Assembly (NCBI GenBank): GCA_937958735.1
Contig: CALGNG010000101.1
Location: 1-5,340, forward strand
From: an uncultured Aquimarina sp.
GTDB lineage: Bacteria; Bacteroidota; Bacteroidia; Flavobacteriales; Flavobacteriaceae
Length of the DNA: 5,340 nucleotides
Direction: 5' to 3'
Below the pieces are notes generated by a model, which saw only the letters and a program-made list of their open reading frames with translations, did no database searches and was not told where the DNA came from. Shown in pieces: positions 1 through 5,104 of the stretch (position 1 is its first letter; each line of letters starts with the position of its first letter). Both the position numbers and the translations under genes were made by a program.

Positions 1-962
1 TTAAATGGATGTTTGGCTAGGTTTTTAGATGCAAAAGGGTGGGCGTCTCCAGTTATAGCTTCTACCTTAGCGTTACGTAAGTTGTAAGCTAATTCTAAAG
101 ATTTTAGGGTTTCTTCTATCCTAAATCCGTTTCCTGTAATAATATGTTGGTAAGTTTGGGTATGCAAGTCTGTAAAACCTGCACTAAATTCTAGTTCCTC
201 GTTGTCTATGGTTATGGTTCTAAAGGTTCTTTGTCCTTTTGCCACAATGTCTTGAGGTAGTGTTGCTGCATTTATAGATAAAAACCAACGTACATTAGCT
301 TTTTTTAGTTGTAATACTCCCGATGCCCTGTCGTGCTCCATAAGGTGTACAGTGCTTTTTTGAACGTCTCCAAATATCCAGATAAGCATATCAAAAAAAT
401 GGATACCTATATTAGAGCATATGCCCCCAGATTTTTCTGGCTCCCCTTTCCAAGATGCATAATACCAATTACCTCTAGAGGTAATATAAGTAAGGTCTAT
501 ATCGTGTATTTTATTTTGTGGGCTAGATGCTATCTTATTTTTTAAGGCAATAATGGAGGGGTGTAATCTTAATTGCAATACAGTGTTGACTTTATTGGAA
601 TAGGTTTCTTCTATTTTCATTAAAGCCTCCGCATTCCAAGGATTTAATACTAATGGTTTTTCGCATATAGCATCGGCTCCATTTCTTAAGGCAAAACGTA
701 CGTGTGCATCGTGTAAATAGTTAGGTGTACATATAGACATATAATCTACTGGTTGTTGTTTGTCTAATCGTAGTTTTTCTATATGTCTATCAAAACGTTC
801 AAATTCTGTAAAAAAATAAGCTTCTGGGAAATAAGAATCTATAATACCTACACTGTCGTTGGGGTCATAAGCAGCCAATAGTCTATTATTAGTTTCTTTT
901 ATAGCTTTTAAATGTCTTGGAGCTACAAAGCCTGCTGCTCCCATTATGGCAAAATTTTTCAT
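1..962 (-). CDS. wbpB: UDP-N-acetyl-2-amino-2-deoxyglucuronate 3-dehydrogenase (Gfo/Idh/MocA family), 3' end cut by window edge
   Basis: Seen: an open frame of 320 codons from ATG at 962 with no stop before the left edge. The N-terminal Rossmann fold carries GAAGFVAPRH (residues 8-17). The family motif CEKPL lies at 100-104 (Lys102), and SNIGIHFFD at 183-191 includes His188. TYITSRGNWY (158-167) and GFTDLHT (262-268) are strongly reminiscent of Pseudomonas WbpB and Bordetella WlbA. Known: these cytosolic enzymes oxidise the 3-hydroxyl of UDP-GlcNAcA with NAD, giving the 3-keto sugar that a PLP aminotransferase (WbpE/WlbC) then aminates. The EKP lysine and the histidine are the expected active-site residues. 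Family members are about 315 residues, so only a few codons should be missing. The gene lies downstream of the acetyltransferase on the same strand, 110 bases away, probably in one transcript. No clear Shine-Dalgarno site lies at the normal distance. The family call is firm; the exact sugar is inferred from similarity and the neighbour. Confidence 0.92.
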   Translation of the reverse strand, partial: MKNFAIMGAAGFVAPRHLKAIKETNNRLLAAYDPNDSVGIIDSYFPEAYFFTEFERFDRHIEKLRLDKQQPVDYMSICTPNYLHDAHVRFALRNGADAICEKPLVLNPWNAEALMKIEETYSNKVNTVLQLRLHPSIIALKNKIASSPQNKIHDIDLTYITSRGNWYYASWKGEPEKSGGICSNIGIHFFDMLIWIFGDVQKSTVHLMEHDRASGVLQLKKANVRWFLSINAATLPQDIVAKGQRTFRTITIDNEELEFSAGFTDLHTQTYQHIITGNGFRIEETLKSLELAYNLRNAKVEAITGDAHPFASKNLAKHPF

Positions 963-1031
963 TTTAATATTATATTAATAATCTCCCAATTTTATTCTGG
1001 CGGAAGCCTATTATAAATTATATGTTTAGGT

Positions 1032-1056
1032 AAAAGATCTAGTTTAGAAATCTTTT
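1032..1056. repeat. Imperfect inverted repeat in the wbpD-wbpB gap
   Basis: AAAAGATCTA pairs with TAG and ATCTTTT around a GTT loop, with two bulged bases (AA). This gives about ten pairs. Read on the minus strand it lies just after the wbpD stop codon and ends in only four T's followed by ACC, so it is at best a weak terminator or an mRNA-stability hairpin. The rest of the 110-base gap shows nothing recognisable. Confidence 0.3.
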
Positions 1057-1072
1057 CTTTTATAGTATTTCT

Positions 1073-1693
1073 CTACAAAATACTTACATTATCTTTTTCT
1101 AATTTATAGGTCTCGTTGGATTGTTTACAAAAAGCCACACCTTGTTGATCAAAAACTAATCGATGTCCTGCTTTACTTACCCAACCTATTTGCTTACCAG
1201 GGTTACCTACCACAAGAGCAAATGGAGGCACTGGTTTGGTTACTACTGTTCCCGCTCCTACCATAGCGTATTTACCTATACGGTTGCCACAAATTACCGT
1301 GGCATTGGCTCCTATTGTTGCCCCCTGTTCTATATAGGTTTCTTTAAATTCTTCTTTCCTTATTATAAAGCTTCTAGGATTTATTACATTAGTAAATACC
1401 ATAGAAGGCCCTAGAAACACATCATCTTCGCAGACCACTCCTGTGTATACCGATACGTTATTTTGAATTTTAACTCCATTACCTATTATTACATTAGGAG
1501 ATATTACTACATTTTGTCCCAAATTACAATGTTTTCCTAATTTAGAATCCTTCATAACATGGGAAAAGTGCCATATTTTGGTGTGGACTCCTACCTGAGC
1601 ACTTTGGTCTATAATGGCTGTTTCGTGAGAAAAATAGGTTGTTTTCAAAAAATTATTTTTTGGGTGTTGAAAGGTACTAATTATTCTTTGCAT
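1073..1693 (-). CDS. wbpD: UDP-2-acetamido-3-amino-2,3-dideoxy-glucuronate N-acetyltransferase (left-handed beta-helix)
   Basis: The 206-residue product is dominated by hexapeptide repeats from about residue 26 to 165, typical of left-handed beta-helix acetyltransferases. KIQNNVSVY (75-83), GPSMVFTNVINPRS (95-108), GATIGAN (124-130), VGAGTVV (145-151) and the tail motif QIGW (168-171) resemble WbpD/WlbB closely. Known: these enzymes use acetyl-CoA to acetylate the 3-amino group of UDP-GlcNAc3NA, the step after the WbpB dehydrogenase and WbpE aminotransferase, feeding O-antigen or capsule precursors. Its position upstream of wbpB supports this role. I chose ATG at 1693 because AGAGG precedes it by 8 bases; a GTG at 1714 in frame would add seven residues. 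Even so, about 20 residues precede the usual family start (the segment around YFSHETAIID), an N-terminal extension. Other hexapeptide acetyltransferases are possible but fit less well. Confidence 0.9.
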   Translation of the reverse strand: MQRIISTFQHPKNNFLKTTYFSHETAIIDQSAQVGVHTKIWHFSHVMKDSKLGKHCNLGQNVVISPNVIIGNGVKIQNNVSVYTGVVCEDDVFLGPSMVFTNVINPRSFIIRKEEFKETYIEQGATIGANATVICGNRIGKYAMVGAGTVVTKPVPPFALVVGNPGKQIGWVSKAGHRLVFDQQGVAFCKQSNETYKLEKDNVSIL

Positions 1694-1701
1694 AAACAGA
1701 A

Positions 1702-1706
1702 CCTCT
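1702..1706 (-). promoter_or_regulatory. Ribosome binding site deciding the wbpD start
   Basis: The minus strand reads AGAGG followed by 8 bases and then ATG at 1693. This is one of only two good Shine-Dalgarno matches I see in the window. It lies inside the alternative GTG-started frame, which favours the ATG. Confidence 0.5.
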
Positions 1707-1722
1707 AAAAGCACTTTAAAAC

Positions 1723-1738
1723 ATACTCGTAAGAGTAT
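1723..1738. repeat. Perfect inverted repeat upstream of wbpD
   Basis: ATACTC-GTAA-GAGTAT: six perfect pairs around a four-base loop, centred about 37 bases upstream of the wbpD start. It could be a small operator or a hairpin in the wbpD 5' leader. It is not followed by a T-run on either strand, so it is not an intrinsic terminator. Function unknown. Confidence 0.35.
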
Positions 1739-1958
1739 TAAAATAAAACTTTAAGTCCTTACATTTATTAGCAATTTAGCATAAAAAGAAAAATTCCCTT
1801 CTATTTATTTATAGTGAAATGCCTCAAATAAATTTATTTTATCTCCGTTATAGTAATTTGCTTTTACACTTATCAATATTCCGAAACCACTAATTGCTTT
1901 ATTTTACTTCCTAAAAAATCTCTTCTGAAAATTAAAACCCTTTGTTATGCTATATTTT
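1739..1958. other. Gene-free AT-rich gap between divergent wbpD and the HPP gene
   Basis: No convincing coding frame or RNA gene is visible here. The longest ATG frame noticed on the plus strand is 24 codons (1819-1893), with no good ribosome binding site. Promoters for wbpD (leftward) and the HPP-hmp unit (rightward) should lie in or near this gap, but no TAnnTTTG element is seen in it on either strand. Confidence 0.5.
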
Positions 1959-1959
1959 T

Positions 1960-1980
1960 TGATTCATGTGATTTGAATCA
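1960..1980. promoter_or_regulatory. 21-bp palindrome, candidate NsrR-like (or Crp/Fnr-type) operator
   Basis: Seen: TGATTCA-N7-TGAATCA, with seven perfect pairs, ending 52 bases before the HPP start codon. Read as an 11-1-11 site (1959-1981) it agrees with the textbook enterobacterial NsrR consensus AAGATGCATTT-n-AAATGCATCTT at about 14 of 22 positions by eye. NsrR is the Rrf2-family nitric-oxide sensor that typically controls flavohemoglobin genes, and a flavohemoglobin gene lies downstream. The arms are more widely spaced than in the usual Fnr site (TTGAT-N4-ATCAA), though a Crp/Fnr-type regulator cannot be excluded. The site is real as a palindrome; the identity of the regulator is inference. 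Confidence 0.5.
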
Positions 1981-1998
1981 TATAAAACAGGAGCTATA

Positions 1999-2031
1999 AT
2001 GAGATATTTTTGTCGCTCCAACAGATATTAA
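1999..2031 (+). CDS. Possible 10-codon leader ORF before the HPP gene
   Basis: ATG at 1999 is preceded by AGGAG (1989-1993) at an ideal 5-base spacing. The frame reads MRYFCRSNRY and stops at 2029-2031, one base before the HPP start codon. The HPP start has no Shine-Dalgarno site of its own, so ribosomes finishing the mini-ORF could re-initiate there (translational coupling). The Shine-Dalgarno region GGAGC (1990-1994) can also pair with GCTCC (2015-2019). It would be transcribed only if transcription starts upstream of about 1988. The best -7 match (2005-2012) lies inside it and would exclude it from the mRNA. The call is therefore tentative. Confidence 0.3.
   Translation: MRYFCRSNRY
2005..2012 (+). 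promoter_or_regulatory. Candidate Bacteroidota -7 element for HPP-hmp
   Basis: TATTTTTG matches TAnnTTTG exactly and would place the transcription start near 2017-2019, about 15 bases before the HPP ATG. No TTTG -33 element lies at the usual distance. The palindrome centred at 1970 would then sit near -48, a position compatible with activation. If the promoter is further upstream, the same palindrome would act as a repressor site. Confidence 0.35.
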
Positions 2032-2032
2032 A

Positions 2033-2518
2033 ATGAATAGCCTAGTTTTAAACTTAATAAATTACATACTCACGATAGTGTGTTTTTTATGCATTTATTT
2101 TTTTCATCAGTTTATATTTAAAAGTTCCGAAACCACTTTTATTATTGCTGCTTTTGGAGCATCGGCAGTATTGGTTTTTTCTAATAAACCCCAAAATCAT
2201 TCACTTTTAAAGATTGCTTTAAGTTCTGTATCTGCTGCTTTAATTGGTGTGTTTTTTCAAGATCTTAATTTAGATTTTGTTTTTAAAGTTACACTAACTA
2301 TTAGCTCTTGTATTTTATTAATGAATCTTTTTAATAGTAGCTACCCTCCTGCTGGAGCTATTGCTATTATACCATTGCTTTCTAATGTAGAAATACAAAA
2401 TCTAGGATATTTATATGCGCTTTACCCTACGCTAACAGGGTTATTACTTATCTATTCATTTTCACAAATAAAATTAAAAATTAATACAATATATTATGGC
2501 AAGCCAAAAAACAATTGA
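2033..2518 (+). CDS. HPP family integral membrane protein, possible nitrite transporter
   Basis: The 161-residue protein is very hydrophobic. Likely membrane segments lie near residues 10-28, 35-50, 60-76, 83-100, 105-118 and 124-143, with a short basic tail. The family signature is present as FGASAVLVF (41-49) and YPPAGAIAI (104-112). The eponymous His-Pro-Pro motif is Tyr-Pro-Pro here. Known: HPP-domain proteins (PF04982) are small membrane proteins, and plant chloroplast and cyanobacterial members carry nitrite. Its gene overlaps the flavohemoglobin gene by 23 bases, so the two are co-transcribed and probably translationally coupled. This suggests a role in nitrite or reactive-nitrogen handling, which is inference. 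The ATG at 2033 has no Shine-Dalgarno site but places the first membrane segment correctly. Family assignment is good; substrate is unknown. Confidence 0.8.
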   Translation: MNSLVLNLINYILTIVCFLCIYFFHQFIFKSSETTFIIAAFGASAVLVFSNKPQNHSLLKIALSSVSAALIGVFFQDLNLDFVFKVTLTISSCILLMNLFNSSYPPAGAIAIIPLLSNVEIQNLGYLYALYPTLTGLLLIYSFSQIKLKINTIYYGKPKNN

Positions 2519-3701
2519 CATCGTAAAATCTACCGCACCTGTTTTAGAACAACACGGAGAAGCAATTACCAAAGTGTTTTATAAATTGTTATTTGAAAAT
2601 CATCCTGAGGTAAAAGATATTTTTAATATGACAAATCAGAAAAAGGGTACACAGCAAAAAGCGCTGGCTACTGCCGTTTTCAAGTATGCATGTCATATAG
2701 ATAAATTAGCTATGTTAGGAGATGCTGTAGAAACCATTGCACAAAAACATACTAGTTTATCTATACCTAAAGAAGCTTACCCTATTGTAGGGACTAATCT
2801 TTTAAAAGCTATTAAAGAAGTTTTAGGTGATGCCGCTACTCCAGATATTATGGATGCGTGGGAAGAAGCTTATGGCGATTTAGCTGTTATTTTTGTAAAT
2901 AAAGAGGAAGGAATGTATGCCGATAGAGAAAAAAGCAAAGGTGGATTTAGAGGTACTAAAGAATTTACGATTATTAAAAAAGTAATAGAAAGTGATGTAG
3001 TAACTTCTTTTTACTTACAAAGAAAAGATGGTACCGAAGTTGCCAATTTTATAGCTGGACAATACATTGCTGTAACTGTAGACATCCCTAATACTAGCCA
3101 CAAACATACAAGAACCTATAGTCTATCCGACTCTAATGATAAAGACTATTTAAGAATTAGTGTTAAAAAAGAAGCTGGTAACCCAGATGGAATTGTTTCT
3201 AATTTCTTACATGCTAATAAAGAGGTTGGTGATACCATAATTGCTGGAATGCCTTCCGGAGAGTTTGTTTTAAAAGAAAGTAACCGTCCTTTAGTTTTAA
3301 TAAGCGGTGGTATTGGAGTTACTCCTATTTTAAGTATGTTTAAAGAGGCTAAAGCAAAAACAAATAGGGATATTATTTTTATCCAATGTGTTTTAAATAG
3401 CAAGATCCAAGCTTTTAAAGGCGAAATCCAAGAATTATTAGGCGAAAAGGCTAAATCTGCAGTAGTTTTTAGTTCTCCTCTAGATTCTGATATATTAGGA
3501 CAAGATTATAACTACCAAGGCTTTTTAAGCGAAAGTATTTTAAAAGATCTAAATATTACTAACGAAAGTGATTTCTACTTTTGTGGCCCAACTCCTTTTA
3601 TGGCTAACTTATTATCCATTTTAAAAAGTTTAAATGTAAATGAAGAAAATATAAATTATGAATTTTTTGGCCCTATAGAAGAATTAGCCCCTGCTAATTA
3701 A
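2496..3701 (+). CDS. hmp: Flavohemoglobin, nitric oxide dioxygenase
   Basis: A full-length 401-residue flavohemoglobin, close to the roughly 396 residues of E. coli Hmp. The globin domain (about 1-140) keeps distal Tyr29 and Gln53, proximal haem ligand His85 in IAQKHTS, Tyr95 and Glu137, at the same numbers as E. coli. The FAD domain (about 152-260) has RTYSL (206-210). The NAD(P)H domain has GGIGVTPILSM (271-281), FCGPTPFM (362-369) and the C-terminal EFFGP (389-393). Known: this cytosolic enzyme uses NAD(P)H and oxygen to turn NO into nitrate and is the main aerobic NO defence. Every catalytic residue I checked is present, so it should be active. The start lies inside the end of the HPP gene (23-base overlap) without a Shine-Dalgarno site. 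It is the last gene of the unit, with a strong terminator 20 bases after the stop. Regulation by NO through the upstream palindrome is plausible. Confidence 0.97.
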   Translation: MASQKTIDIVKSTAPVLEQHGEAITKVFYKLLFENHPEVKDIFNMTNQKKGTQQKALATAVFKYACHIDKLAMLGDAVETIAQKHTSLSIPKEAYPIVGTNLLKAIKEVLGDAATPDIMDAWEEAYGDLAVIFVNKEEGMYADREKSKGGFRGTKEFTIIKKVIESDVVTSFYLQRKDGTEVANFIAGQYIAVTVDIPNTSHKHTRTYSLSDSNDKDYLRISVKKEAGNPDGIVSNFLHANKEVGDTIIAGMPSGEFVLKESNRPLVLISGGIGVTPILSMFKEAKAKTNRDIIFIQCVLNSKIQAFKGEIQELLGEKAKSAVVFSSPLDSDILGQDYNYQGFLSESILKDLNITNESDFYFCGPTPFMANLLSILKSLNVNEENINYEFFGPIEELAPAN

Positions 3702-3720
3702 AGAGATTATATTGTTTCTT

Positions 3721-3774
3721 AAAACAGTTGCTCTTCTCCTTTTATAAGTGAGAAGAGTGACTGTTTTTTTTTTT
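3721..3774 (+). terminator. Strong intrinsic terminator after hmp
   Basis: AAAACAGT-TG-CTCTTCTC (3721-3738) pairs with GAGAAGAG-TG-ACTGTTTT (3750-3767). The TG/TG step is two G-U wobbles, so all 18 positions pair. The 11-base loop is followed by an 11-T run (3764-3774). On the minus strand only four T's follow the stem, so it mainly ends rightward transcription, with weak activity at most for gldA. Confidence 0.93.
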
Positions 3775-3976
3775 GCAAAAAAAATACTTTTTAGATTCAA
3801 ATTATTACCTATAAACTCTACTAAATACAGCGCCTTATCGCAAAAAATTATAACTATTAACGTCCTTATTAAAAGAAAGAAAGGTTGTTTTCATTAAAAA
3901 TTTCATTATTTTTTTTCTGCATCAGAAATTTATTTATACCATTTTAATTATTAAAAACAGTAACCATAACAAACAA
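3775..3976. other. AT-rich gap between convergent hmp and gldA
   Basis: No gene is seen. The stretch holds a small perfect inverted repeat, TTTCTG-CAT-CAGAAA (3914-3928). Read on the minus strand, where it would follow gldA, it is trailed by A's rather than T's, so it is not a standard intrinsic terminator. No clear terminator for gldA is visible. Confidence 0.5.
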
Positions 3977-4864
3977 TTAAGACTGCGTAACCGATTTAAA
4001 CAAATCTTCTATATTTAATTGTTTTTCTTCTAACTGGATAATTTTTAATTGATGGGCTACCGCAAAATCAAATATACCCTCAGCTCCATTTTCTTCTTCT
4101 AAAAAACTAAATACAAACTGTTTTTCTGTAATGGCAACCACCTTAGAAATTTTGGGTGTTTGTTGTAATAATGTTAGGGATACTTTTTGGGTATAGGAAA
4201 CCAAAAATTGTTTTTCAAAAGTAGCCGTTATCATTTTATCGGCCACCAGTTGTCCTTGATTAATTACCAACACCCTATCGCACATTGCTTCTACTTCTTG
4301 CATTATGTGCGTAGATAACAATACTGTTTTGTCTTTACCTAAGCTTTTTATAAGACTGCGAATTTCTTCTAATTGGTTAGGATCTAAACCCGTGGTAGGC
4401 TCGTCTAACAGCAATACTTTAGGATCATGAAGCAAAGCACAAGCTAAACCTACCCGTTGGCGGTACCCTTTAGAAAGTGCGCCTATTTTTTTCTTTAGCT
4501 CTTGCTGTAATCCTGTAAGCACTATTACTTCGTCTATACGCTTTTTGTCTATTTTATATATCTGCGCATTAAAACCTAAATACTCTTTGGTATACTGGTC
4601 CAAATACAATGGATTATGCTCTGGCAAATACCCCACACATTGTTGTACTTTTTTGGATTGCTTTAAAATATCGTAGCCGTTTACTGTTGCCTCGCCAGAG
4701 GTAGGGATTAAATAAGTGGTCAACAATTTCATTAAAGTAGATTTTCCTGCTCCGTTAGGGCCTAAAAAACCTACAATCTGATTTGAAGGAATTTCAAAAG
4801 AAACCTCTTTTAAGGCTTCTACCCCGTTATATTGCTTGGATAACTTATTTACTTTTATAGACAT
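3977..4864 (-). CDS. gldA: Gliding-motility ABC transporter ATP-binding protein GldA
   Basis: The 295-residue ABC ATPase has Walker A GPNGAGKST (35-43), signature LSKGYRQR (130-137), Walker B VLLLDEPTTGLD (150-161) and H-loop STHIMQEV with His186. The Q-loop position carries Glu82 in GYLPEHNPLYLD, the wording I associate with GldA proteins of gliding flavobacteria. The C-terminal part (about 215-295) is the usual variable accessory region. Known: GldA works with the membrane proteins GldF and GldG at the inner face of the cytoplasmic membrane. The complex is linked to gliding motility in Flavobacterium johnsoniae, where gldA also stands apart from gldFG, as here. The gene is monocistronic in the window, convergent with hmp and divergent from pheA. 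The start at 4864 gives the standard MSI-V-LSK-Y opening. A related ABC-2 type exporter ATPase is the only real alternative. Confidence 0.88.
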   Translation of the reverse strand: MSIKVNKLSKQYNGVEALKEVSFEIPSNQIVGFLGPNGAGKSTLMKLLTTYLIPTSGEATVNGYDILKQSKKVQQCVGYLPEHNPLYLDQYTKEYLGFNAQIYKIDKKRIDEVIVLTGLQQELKKKIGALSKGYRQRVGLACALLHDPKVLLLDEPTTGLDPNQLEEIRSLIKSLGKDKTVLLSTHIMQEVEAMCDRVLVINQGQLVADKMITATFEKQFLVSYTQKVSLTLLQQTPKISKVVAITEKQFVFSFLEEENGAEGIFDFAVAHQLKIIQLEEKQLNIEDLFKSVTQS

Positions 4865-4938
4865 TGGACGAATTTACTGCTCTAAAATTTATTTTTAAAA
4901 AAAAACTTTAATATATTTTTAAATTACAAAACTTTAAA

Positions 4939-4946
4939 TAAATTTG
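4939..4946 (+). promoter_or_regulatory. Bacteroidota -7 promoter element for the pheA leader
   Basis: TAAATTTG matches TAnnTTTG exactly. The -33 position shows only a T-run (4916-4920) instead of TTTG. Transcription would start near 4951-4953, about ten bases before the leader-peptide ATG. A perfect inverted repeat TTGTAT-CAA-ATACAA (4944-4958) overlaps the element and the presumed start point. Confidence 0.6.
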
Positions 4947-4961
4947 TATCAAATACAAGAA

Positions 4962-5015
4962 ATGAACAATTTATTTTATAACAACAACTTTTATTACTTC
5001 TACTTTTATAGGTAG
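4962..5015 (+). CDS. Phe/Tyr-rich attenuator leader peptide upstream of pheA
   Basis: The 17-codon frame reads MNNLFYNNNFYYFYFYR, then TAG. It has four Phe and five Tyr codons, with residues 10-16 an unbroken aromatic run (F-Y-Y-F-Y-F-Y). An A-rich stretch, usual for this phylum, precedes the ATG. Known: leader peptides of amino-acid operons (for example E. coli PheL) carry runs of the codons for the end product, so that a starved ribosome stalls there. Here the next gene encodes prephenate dehydratase, and an intrinsic terminator sits between them. The mix of Phe and Tyr suggests sensing of both aromatic amino acids. The peptide itself probably has no function after release. It is too short to be proven coding from one sequence, but composition, position and the downstream terminator agree. 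Confidence 0.88.
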   Translation: MNNLFYNNNFYYFYFYR

Positions 5016-5068
5016 GGTCGGGTTTGTTATGTTATAAATACAATTAATATATATCTAAATCCCGATTC
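5015..5068 (+). promoter_or_regulatory. Antiterminator pairing region of the pheA attenuator
   Basis: The G-rich segment GGGTCGGGTTT (5015-5025) can pair with AAATCCCGATTC (5057-5068), which is the 5' arm of the terminator. The pairs are G5015-C5068, two G-U wobbles, TCGGG with CCCGA, then TTT with AAA; T5060 is bulged. The pairing excludes the terminator. The G-rich segment starts at the last base of the leader stop codon. A ribosome finishing the leader would cover it and allow termination, while one stalled at the earlier Phe/Tyr codons would leave it free. This mechanism is inferred from the layout. Confidence 0.72.
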
Positions 5069-5089
5069 TTTAACGAGTCGGGATTTTTT
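5057..5089 (+). terminator. Intrinsic terminator (attenuator) before pheA
   Basis: AAATCCCGATTC (5057-5068) pairs with GAGTCGGGATTT (5075-5086): twelve pairs with a single G-U wobble, a six-base loop TTTAAC and six T's (5084-5089). It ends 15 bases before the pheA start codon, with no complete gene on the plus strand upstream. It therefore controls read-through into pheA rather than ending another transcript. Confidence 0.9.
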
Positions 5090-5104
5090 ATTAGCACCAA
5101 ATAA

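Noticed and set aside
333..545. 70-codon plus-strand frame
   Set aside because: It lies antisense inside the well-supported wbpB gene and its translation resembles no family I know.
1163..1414. 83-codon plus-strand frame
   Set aside because: It is antisense to the conserved hexapeptide core of wbpD; its composition is that of a shadow frame.
1819..1893. 24-codon plus-strand frame in the wbpD-HPP gap
   Set aside because: No convincing ribosome binding site, no promoter element and no informative composition; expected by chance.
1995..2000. TATAAT hexamer resembling a sigma-70 -10 box
   Set aside because: The primary sigma factor of Bacteroidota recognises TAnnTTTG rather than TATAAT, and no -35 partner is seen.
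1879..2137. 13-base direct repeat TTCCGAAACCACT at 1879-1891 and 2125-2137
   Set aside because: One copy is inside HPP coding sequence (Ser-Glu-Thr-Thr) and the other is intergenic, with no extended similarity around them. A repeat of this length in a window this size is within reach of chance.
3146..3403. 85-codon minus-strand frame
   Set aside because: It is antisense to the FAD/NAD domains of hmp; no ribosome site or recognisable domain.
3914..3928. Hairpin TTTCTG-CAT-CAGAAA as a gldA terminator
   Set aside because: On the gldA strand it is followed by A's, not T's, and lies about 50 bases past the stop; the evidence is not enough to call a terminator.
4865..4938. Promoter for gldA in the divergent gap
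   Set aside because: No exact TAnnTTTG on the minus strand; the closest match, AAGTTTTG, lacks the TA, so no call was made.
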